This document shows, one piece after another, positions 15,604-20,877 of a stretch of DNA of 20,877 bases. The number at the start of each line of letters is the position of its first letter. Position 1 is the first letter of the stretch. The stretch lies in the IMG/VR virus record IMGVR_UViG_3300005909_000008, positions 1 through 20,877 of that record, one strand, 5' to 3'. The notes beneath the pieces were generated by a model. That model had not been told where the DNA came from and ran no database searches. It saw only the letters and a program-made list of their open reading frames with translations. This DNA comes from a virus. Made by a program: the position numbers and the translations under genes.

Positions 15604-18438
15604 ATGTCACTCCCCAATGAACCAATAACCCCGATACCGAACACAGACCCCGACGCGGTTCCATCACTTTGGAACACAAGGTATGTGGAGATAGATGAAA
15701 ACTTCGCTAACCTGAATAGCCGGGCTGAAGCTGTGGAGAATGAACTGGAAACGGCAATGGGAAGCGAAGAAACATTTTCAGCCAGATTTTTGGCTGTCGT
15801 CAACGAAGTCGTAAGCGTTGGCGACCGTGTAGGTGATATTGAGTTGGACAGTGCCCAGGCTGTCAGTGATGCCGTGCGGTTGGACTGGCTGTACCGCAAC
15901 TTGCGCATGGCTGTGGAACTCTGGACACCGAATTGGACCTTGCTTGATGATATTAACTTGACCGTCGTCCAGGCCGTGGCAGGAGATAACTCTGTAGACG
16001 TGGACGCCACCGCCAATTTGGTTGTAGACCAGGAATATGTAATTGATGACGGGACAAACCGTGAATCTTTAGTTGTAGAAGAGATTTTATCAGCGACCCG
16101 TTTCACTGCAACTACCAACCTTGTTAACTCGTTTTCCGCAGGAGCAGTAACCCGTTCGAATTTCACTATCGAAAACGGGATAGCAACGGCCCTGGCAGGG
16201 CGGCTCTATTTCTGTGGGCCGATGGATCTTGGTTCAGAAGATACGGACAAAGCAGTCATCATCCGCAGGGATGATAATGACACGCTGATGAGAATTTTTT
16301 TCAAGGACTCTTCGCATGAAGCATGGACCGAAGCGACTTGGGAATGGCAAAGAAATGTCGAAACCGGCATCATTGATGTCGAATACCGAGTGCCCGCACG
16401 GGGGGAACTGGATATAAAGATAGCTATTGAGGCGGGTTCGGCAACCAGTGAAGTCGATATCCACCATATTGTCGGAGTGCATGCTGACACCAGTTTGGAA
16501 GGTACCCATCATCCACCTGAAATGCCGGTCAATAGCAGTCCGGCGGACACTGCCGAAGGCGTAACAGAAACCCCAACTATTTCAGTCGCTTCTTATGCTT
16601 CGGTTGTGGGATCTTCCCTTTGGGCTTCTCAGTTACAGGTAACAACCGTTTCTGAAGATTACACGACTCCGGTATATGACTCTGGGACGTCTATTCCGGG
16701 TGCCCTTGGCATGCCTGTTGCGGCTGGATTGTTGGTTGAGAACACTGCATACTACTGGCGTATGCGCCTACAGGATACCGAAGGTGCCTGGTCCGAATGG
16801 TCTGCCGAAACGAGCTTTACTACAAATGCCTCGTTCGAATATGTCAACACCCCTGTCAACCAGTCCCCAGGTGCAGGTGCTGTTGACATTTCCGAGCAAC
16901 CGTCACTTTCATCAAGTCCGTTTGATACAACCGATTTTTCGTTAATATCACTGAGTGATGGGGCAACGGATAAATGGACGGACTCACCCGCAACAACTGG
17001 CGAATATTATTTTTCAGCTGCGGGTGGTCCCACAAACAAACCCATAGGCGTGTATGCTAATAGCGCCCTGCTTTCCGAAGGAACATTGGGAAGCCTGAGT
17101 AATGATGAATGGGCGTGGGGAGATCAGGATACTATCGGTAGCGATCGCATTTATGTGAAGCTGGCTATTGGTGATCCAGATGCCCAGATTGAGGATTATA
17201 TTCAATGCAGCGAATCCCATACCGTATCACAATGGCAGATCAGAACCGCTATTGGGGACTATTCAACACCGCTGTATGACTCAGGTGAAAGCACGGACTT
17301 AGAAAGTCATATTGTCCCTATAGGAAATCTTGAAGAGGGTGAAAGCGATTATTTTTTCCGGGTCCGGCATGAGGGTGAAAATATTGGATTCTCGGAATGG
17401 TCTTCTGAATCAAGATTTACCACCAAAAACGTTTTTGCCAACATTGTTGGTATCGCCATGGTTTCTTCCGGTGGCGGAGCAGGAGTATTTCAGCGTATTG
17501 ATGAGGACGGTAATAATAAAACCACGGATGCTGCTTTCTTTAATAATCATCCTGTTTTTGGTGACATTTCGAATGTCACCATTGACAGCCAGGCCATGGT
17601 AAAGATTCCCAAATTTTATGCCAAACAGGGCACGGTTGCGGCTGGCGCAGATCAGGCTGGCAAAAAAGCATGGTGGGTTAGCGATCAGCCTGTCTCTGGC
17701 TTTTCTCTGGAATCAGCGTTCATGGATGGCGGAGTTGAGCTTGATCAGTTTTATTACGGCGCATATGAAGCCACAAATGACGGCGGGACAAAAGCCGGAT
17801 CGGCTACCGGGGTTGCACCGCTGGTTTCAATTGATTTTCCGACTATGCAAACCCGTTGCACTGCCAGAAACACTGGTGGGGTGGATGGGTTCCATATGGC
17901 AAACATTCATGAACTGTCTGCTATCCAATTGCTAATTCTGATTGAAAACGGTGGTCCTGATGTCCAAAGCACAATCGGTATTGGGAACACTGCATCTTCT
18001 GCGGCTGTTAACACCGGCGCGAGCAACGCGGTTTGGCGCGGTATTTATGAATTATGGGGCAATGTTAACTGCATGATTGACGGGCTTCAGTTCGATACTG
18101 CTAACCAGATTAAAGTTTTTGATCAGAATGGCAACGGAACATATGTTGCGACAGGAGTTACGGCATCAACAACAGATGCCTGGATCACCGGGATGCATGA
18201 AAATATTGGGACTGGTTTTGATCTGAGGACGCTGTTCATCGGTGAGACTTTTGATGCAACAGAGAGCAACGGATCATTTGGCGATTATCAATATTCTCCA
18301 GATTCGGCTGAAAACAATGTGTGTCATCACGGTGGCGGCTGGGGCTACGGTTCTCAGGCTGGTTTGTTCTGCCTGCACCTGGTCAACGACGCTTCGGACT
18401 CGCGCCCGGACGACGGTTCCCGCCTGGCAAAAGTGTGA
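15604..18438 (+). CDS. Tail fibre with DGR-variable lectin tip
   Basis: This 944-residue protein is the target of the retroelement. In order: an N-terminal segment (about 1-60), beta/coiled region (60-290), a fibronectin-III-like module with WSEWS and SFTT (about 303-402), and a second one ending in FSEWSSESRFTT (about 415-602). Inside the second sits an inserted domain (about 442-533: DGATDKW..., EYYFSAAGGP, GTLGSLSNDEWAWGDQDTIGSDRIYVKLAIGDPDAQIEDYI), a module common in phage proteins. The C-terminal region (about 610-944) has FGE/C-type-lectin-like features (YELWGNVNCMIDG near 816-829) and ends in the variable repeat (residues 909-942). An AAGGAG site precedes the ATG. It should act outside the cell as receptor-binding protein. 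Confidence 0.85.
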   Translation: MSLPNEPITPIPNTDPDAVPSLWNTRYVEIDENFANLNSRAEAVENELETAMGSEETFSARFLAVVNEVVSVGDRVGDIELDSAQAVSDAVRLDWLYRNLRMAVELWTPNWTLLDDINLTVVQAVAGDNSVDVDATANLVVDQEYVIDDGTNRESLVVEEILSATRFTATTNLVNSFSAGAVTRSNFTIENGIATALAGRLYFCGPMDLGSEDTDKAVIIRRDDNDTLMRIFFKDSSHEAWTEATWEWQRNVETGIIDVEYRVPARGELDIKIAIEAGSATSEVDIHHIVGVHADTSLEGTHHPPEMPVNSSPADTAEGVTETPTISVASYASVVGSSLWASQLQVTTVSEDYTTPVYDSGTSIPGALGMPVAAGLLVENTAYYWRMRLQDTEGAWSEWSAETSFTTNASFEYVNTPVNQSPGAGAVDISEQPSLSSSPFDTTDFSLISLSDGATDKWTDSPATTGEYYFSAAGGPTNKPIGVYANSALLSEGTLGSLSNDEWAWGDQDTIGSDRIYVKLAIGDPDAQIEDYIQCSESHTVSQWQIRTAIGDYSTPLYDSGESTDLESHIVPIGNLEEGESDYFFRVRHEGENIGFSEWSSESRFTTKNVFANIVGIAMVSSGGGAGVFQRIDEDGNNKTTDAAFFNNHPVFGDISNVTIDSQAMVKIPKFYAKQGTVAAGADQAGKKAWWVSDQPVSGFSLESAFMDGGVELDQFYYGAYEATNDGGTKAGSATGVAPLVSIDFPTMQTRCTARNTGGVDGFHMANIHELSAIQLLILIENGGPDVQSTIGIGNTASSAAVNTGASNAVWRGIYELWGNVNCMIDGLQFDTANQIKVFDQNGNGTYVATGVTASTTDAWITGMHENIGTGFDLRTLFIGETFDATESNGSFGDYQYSPDSAENNVCHHGGGWGYGSQAGLFCLHLVNDASDSRPDDGSRLAKV
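18329..18430 (+). repeat. DGR variable repeat (VR)
   Basis: These 102 bases at the fibre 3' end match the template repeat without gaps (offset 549). There are 14 differences, all at template A positions: nine A to G, three A to C, two A to T. The 3' end (18413-18430, GGTTCCCGCCTGGCAA region) is invariant and GC-rich and likely holds the homing-initiation site (IMH); after 18430 the two sequences part. Eleven residues differ from the template-encoded sequence. Confidence 0.97.
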
Positions 18439-18470
18439 TTTGTTTTTTGGTTTCTGATGCTTTGGTTTTA

Positions 18471-18484
18471 GCTGCGATAGCAGC
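18471..18484 (+). promoter_or_regulatory. Hairpin downstream of VR
   Basis: A perfect 5-bp stem GCTGC / GCAGC with a four-base GATA loop lies 40 bases after the VR, between fibre and avd. In BPP-1 a hairpin or cruciform with a G-purine-N-A loop just downstream of the target promotes retrohoming. The loop matches that pattern but the stem is short, so the role is possible, not proven. Confidence 0.4.
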
Positions 18485-18513
18485 GGTTAACAATATTAAG
18501 AGGTGATTTAACA

Positions 18514-18876
18514 ATGGGCCTGGATGATCTGACAATTTTAACAAAACTTGAGGAACTTGATGCGTATTCCCATGGAACTTTAATCAATTTCCCAAAATAT
18601 GAAAAATTTGTACTTTGTGCAGAAATCAGACAGACCCATTCCACTATTATGAAGCTAACGGTTCGGGCGGCTAAACGATATTATAAAAAGACCACACTTC
18701 AGGATCTTGACGTTGAAATCGAATATCTTAGAAGCCTGGTTCGGAAGGCCCACACAATGAAATATATTAATACAAGGAAATACGGCATATGGATTAAACA
18801 TATCAACGAGATAGGTAAAATGGCAGGGGGCTGGATAAAATCCAGCAAACAAACAATACACCGGGTGACTGCTTAA
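18514..18876 (+). CDS. avd: DGR accessory variability protein Avd
   Basis: This 120-residue, all-helical basic protein (many Lys/Arg: TVRAAKRYYKKTTLQDLDVEIEYLRSLVRKAHTMKYINTRKY) has the length and four-helix-bundle pattern of Avd (Bordetella bAvd is 128 residues), which forms a basic pentamer that binds the DGR RNA and the reverse transcriptase. An AGAGGTGA site precedes the ATG. The stop at 18874-18876 is one base from the template repeat, exactly as expected for the avd-TR arrangement. The call depends on pattern plus position. Confidence 0.85.
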   Translation: MGLDDLTILTKLEELDAYSHGTLINFPKYEKFVLCAEIRQTHSTIMKLTVRAAKRYYKKTTLQDLDVEIEYLRSLVRKAHTMKYINTRKYGIWIKHINEIGKMAGGWIKSSKQTIHRVTA

Positions 18877-18877
18877 T

Positions 18878-18979
18878 ACGGTGGCAACTGGGACAACGGT
18901 TCTCAGGCTGGTTTGTTCTACCTGAACCTGAACAACGACGCTTCGAACTCGAACACGAACAACGGTTCCCGCCTGGCAA
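18878..18979 (+). repeat. DGR template repeat (TR)
   Basis: This 102-base unit lies between avd and RT and is not a coding sequence itself. It is rich in AAC codons in the VR frame (nine), which upon adenine mutagenesis can give most amino acids but no stop codon. Twenty-six adenines are present, 14 of which differ in the VR. The template-encoded peptide in the VR frame is GGNWDNGSQAGLFYLNLNN and onward. Confidence 0.97.
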
Positions 18980-19050
18980 GCAATACGGCCAGAAGTTAGA
19001 GTCCCATGGGATTTTATCCAGCGCTTTTTATTTGGGGCGGTCATCCCTCT

Positions 19051-19070
19051 TCCCTGGCAAACGCCAGGGA
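19051..19070 (+). other. Stable hairpin in TR-RT spacer
   Basis: A perfect 8-bp stem TCCCTGGC / GCCAGGGA with loop AAAC. There is no following T tract, so it is not a typical terminator. The 3' arm (GCCAGG, 19063-19068) can also pair with CCTGGC at the TR 3' end (18972-18977), suggesting alternative folds of the DGR RNA. Confidence 0.7.
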
Positions 19071-19148
19071 CAGAAAAGATAACTCATGACCGTGCGGCAA
19101 GTAGGCCTAAACGCTGAACGTGGCACGGATCTTAAAAGAAAGAATTTT

Positions 19149-20189
19149 ATGACTAAAACGTACAATAATATATGGCCTGAGATCACAGGCTGGGACAATC
19201 TCTATAACGCTTTCGTGGCTGCTAAAAAAGGAAAGCGTTATAAGCCTGGGACATTGCGGTTTACTGCAAACCTGGAAGAAAATATTACCAATATTCAAAA
19301 CCATTTGCTATGGGGGTCATGGGAACCATCTCCTTGGAAAGAATTTATGGTTTATGACCCTAAGCACAGGCTGATCCAAGCACCACCATTCAAAGACCGG
19401 GTGGTGCACCATGCGCTGGTGGATGCTATAGAACCATTGTTTGAGAAAAAAACTATCTTTGATTCGTATGCCTGCCGAAGGGGTAAGGGGTTCCACGCAT
19501 CTGTGAAGCGTGTTCAGACTTTCTTGCGCAAAGCTGCCGTGAATGGAGATAAGGTTTATGTGTTGAAAGCTGATATTTCAAAGTATTTCCCATCTATAAA
19601 CCATGATGCTTTATATGATATTCTTTGCCGTACCATCAAAGACAAACAAGTCCTCAGCCTGTGCAATACCATCATAAAAAACACAGGGTTTGAAGGGCGT
19701 GGTATCCCGGTTGGGGCATTAACAAGTCAACTATACGCAAATCTATACATAGGGCAACTTGATCATTATATGAAGGATGATCTTGGGGTTAAATTCTATT
19801 GCAGATACATGGATGATTTCATCATCGTTCACAATAACAAAAAAACCCTTTGGAGTTTGTTGGAAAAAGCTGTTGAGTTTTTAACCAAGAATCTCATGCT
19901 GACGCTTAATCCTAAAACGGCCATTTTCCCTGCTGTTCGGGGAGTTGATTTTTGCGGATATCGTATTTGGAAAAATTATATCCTGCCCAGAAAAAGAATC
20001 ATCCGTAATGCCAGACGTCACCTTTCTCACCTTGCAAGTCTTTGTTCCAGGGGCATCATTTCTCTTGAAATGGTTCGCCAGAGCGTAATGAGCTTCCTTG
20101 GCTATATGAAGCATTGTAATGGATACAAAACAACTGAAAATATTTTGTTAGACACAACAATTAGAAGGAGGTCACATGGAATTAGGTAA
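19149..20189 (+). CDS. DGR reverse transcriptase
   Basis: This 346-residue protein copies the TR RNA into error-prone cDNA. RT motifs in order: PKHRLIQAPPFKDRVVHHALVDAIEPLFE near 75-103, YACRRGKG near 111-118, LKADISKYFPSINHDALY around 138-155, GIPVGALTSQLYANLYIGQLD (about 186-206), RYMDDFIIVHN with the catalytic YMDD at 220-223, and FCGYRIW near 267-273. The V/I-G-X-X-X-S-Q motif (GALTSQ) is the DGR hallmark, where group II intron RTs have QGXXXSP. The start at 19149 (MTKTYNNIWPEITGWDNL) is preferred to the upstream ATG at 19086, as BPP-1 RT begins near the same place. Its stop lies within the next gene's start (overlap 14 bases). Confidence 0.95.
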   Translation: MTKTYNNIWPEITGWDNLYNAFVAAKKGKRYKPGTLRFTANLEENITNIQNHLLWGSWEPSPWKEFMVYDPKHRLIQAPPFKDRVVHHALVDAIEPLFEKKTIFDSYACRRGKGFHASVKRVQTFLRKAAVNGDKVYVLKADISKYFPSINHDALYDILCRTIKDKQVLSLCNTIIKNTGFEGRGIPVGALTSQLYANLYIGQLDHYMKDDLGVKFYCRYMDDFIIVHNNKKTLWSLLEKAVEFLTKNLMLTLNPKTAIFPAVRGVDFCGYRIWKNYILPRKRIIRNARRHLSHLASLCSRGIISLEMVRQSVMSFLGYMKHCNGYKTTENILLDTTIRRRSHGIR

Positions 20190-20454
20190 CACTATCAATT
20201 TACCCATCGTTAACGGCATTCAGGGCCTGGTTTATACCTTGCCTGATTCTGAAACAAACCGCCGTGTTAAAGTCTATCAAGTCCCGGAATCCGTGAGTTC
20301 CGATCGATATTACATCTCTATCATCCAGCCGGGCGCTGTGGAAGCCATGCCGCCCTGTCGGGGAAAAGACACCTTGCTTTTGGTCGATTATTCTCAGGAT
20401 CAGGCCGGAGACGTAAAAATTAATTACATTAATGAGGAGATCAAAAATGCCTAA
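20176..20454 (+). CDS. Small unknown protein after the RT
   Basis: This 92-residue protein is not recognised. A perfect AAGGAGGT site lies just upstream, inside the RT end, so it overlaps the RT gene by 14 bases in another frame and is likely coupled to it. It is beta-predicted: NLPIVNGIQGLVYTLPDSETNRRVKVYQ, then YYISIIQPG and a C-terminal DVKINYINEEIK. It could be a fibre-region or DGR-linked protein, but no function is visible. Confidence 0.7.
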   Translation: MELGNTINLPIVNGIQGLVYTLPDSETNRRVKVYQVPESVSSDRYYISIIQPGAVEAMPPCRGKDTLLLVDYSQDQAGDVKINYINEEIKNA

Positions 20455-20701
20455 AATAGCAATATCCACAGCCTCAAGCCCGGCTATCAGTAAGTTGGAT
20501 TTTTTGAAACGCTTTACCTTTGAGGAGAGAGTGGCAATGGAAATAGCCGCTGAAACAGATCCTGAAATCAGGGTTGTCCGGGAAGGCTTAAGGCTCGCTG
20601 AGTATGTCAGATTGGACGATCCCGAAACAATCATGGGCCTTGCTTTTTATGTGGGCAAGGGTTTGATAACAGAAACCCGAAAGGTTGAAATTTTATCATA
20701 A
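20447..20701 (+). CDS. Small unknown protein, 84 residues
   Basis: The start at 20447 (MPKIAISTAS...) is preferred to the in-frame ATG at 20432 because GAGGAG (20434-20439) lies seven bases before it. It overlaps the preceding gene by eight bases, another sign of coupling. The sequence is helical (LDFLKRFTFEERVAMEIAAETDPEIRVVREGLRLAEYVRLDDPETIMGLAFYVGKG). The FTFEERVAMEIAAETDPEIR segment resembles that of small phage proteins near tail-fibre genes, but I cannot name a family. Confidence 0.7.
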   Translation: MPKIAISTASSPAISKLDFLKRFTFEERVAMEIAAETDPEIRVVREGLRLAEYVRLDDPETIMGLAFYVGKGLITETRKVEILS

Positions 20702-20757
20702 TAAATGTGTGATGTAGCTAAAAAAAATATCTATATCATATAAAAGGAGCAATGTTT

Positions 20758-20877
20758 ATGCCCCAGGTCAAAATAGATTTTAATAAGATGACAAAGGCTG
20801 GTCTAAAATCGGTCATCACAAAGTTTGAGAAAAAAGGCATGAAGGTTGCCGATGTTGATGCTCCGAACAGGCCAAAA
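20758..20877 (+). CDS. Small unknown protein, 3' end missing
   Basis: The frame from the ATG at 20758 (AGGAG eight bases upstream) is open to the end of the window, giving 40 residues: MPQVKIDFNKMTKAGLKSVI..., with Lys-rich sequence. An ATG at 20752 is in frame but too near the ribosome site. It follows a 56-base AT-rich gap. No family is recognised. Confidence 0.6.
   Translation, partial: MPQVKIDFNKMTKAGLKSVITKFEKKGMKVADVDAPNRPK

Larger units (their letters stand above)
18878..19148 (+). ncRNA. Predicted DGR template RNA (TR plus spacer)
   Basis: In known DGRs the TR is transcribed with the downstream spacer as an RNA that the RT-Avd complex uses and primes from. The non-coding stretch from TR to the likely RT start (18980-19148) fits. 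It contains a perfect palindrome TCCCATGGGA (19002-19011) and a stable 8-bp hairpin (19051-19070). Ends are not determined; the 5' end may include the avd tail. Confidence 0.5.
18329..20189 (+). mobile_element. Diversity-generating retroelement cassette (VR-avd-TR-RT)
   Basis: The cassette comprises VR (18329-18430, in the fibre), avd (18514-18876), TR (18878-18979) and RT (19149-20189), the order seen in Bordetella phage BPP-1. Template RNA from TR is copied by the RT with errors at adenines, and the cDNA replaces the VR (established mechanism for DGRs). All cis and trans parts needed are present and in one orientation, and each protein gene has intact motifs. Whether it is active today is not shown by the sequence. 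Confidence 0.95.

Noticed and set aside
19086-19148. RT start at 19086
   Set aside because: The upstream ATG adds 21 residues with no RT similarity and overlaps the probable template RNA spacer; the ATG at 19149 gives a BPP-1-like N-terminus. Neither has a strong SD, so this is a preference.
1-20877. Second VR or TR copy elsewhere
   Set aside because: I looked for another copy of the GC-rich VR/TR core (GGTTCTCAGGCTGG, GGTTCCCGCCTGGC) and saw only the two.
1-20877. tRNA genes, integrase, att sites or IS elements
   Set aside because: No tRNA-like clover or integrase/transposase-like protein was seen by eye, so I cannot say whether this is a prophage or a free phage.

Overview
The window is a virion-structure module of a contractile-tailed (myovirus-type) phage or prophage. 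It ends in a complete diversity-generating retroelement (DGR) that rewrites the tip of the tail fibre. Every convincing gene is on the + strand. Genes are tightly packed, most have strong Shine-Dalgarno sites, and several stop/start codons overlap. The host is not identifiable from the sequence alone; gene style and ribosome binding sites suit a Gram-negative bacterium, and a more specific guess would be weak.

Layout. Positions 1-1185 hold the 3' part of a protein built from 20-residue tandem repeats, and a PAAR-type spike-tip protein. After a terminator and an AT-rich gap come the major capsid protein (1446-3065), a small acidic repeat protein, the tail sheath (3560-5284), an acidic/basic two-part protein, a tube-initiator-like protein, the tail tube (6685-7212), a neck/adaptor-like protein and a decoration-like protein, closed by a terminator (8325-8367). 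From 8383 onward come a second tube-fold protein, a T4 hub-assembly/chaperone-like protein, a 42-codon coupled ORF, a tape-measure candidate (9844-12120), a gp25-like wedge protein, a gp6/J-like wedge protein, and a P2 gpI-like protein whose frame is broken near 14318. A short fibre-attachment protein and a 944-residue fibre follow.

The DGR (18329-20189) has the classic order: variable repeat (VR) at the 3' end of the fibre gene, avd, template repeat (TR), reverse transcriptase. VR and TR align without gaps over 102 bases. All 14 differences fall on TR adenines and none of the 76 non-adenine positions differ, which is the signature of adenine-specific mutagenic retrohoming. The fibre ends in a C-type-lectin/FGE-like fold, and 11 of its terminal residues have been changed relative to the template. 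Three small unassigned genes follow the reverse transcriptase, the last running off the window.

Working together: the capsid, sheath, tube, tape-measure and baseplate genes build the particle, and the DGR diversifies the receptor-binding surface of the fibre. Most notable beyond the DGR core are the broken gpI-like gene, the foldable RNA between TR and reverse transcriptase, a phage module nested inside a fibronectin-like domain of the fibre, and a recently duplicated 60-bp repeat unit in the first gene.
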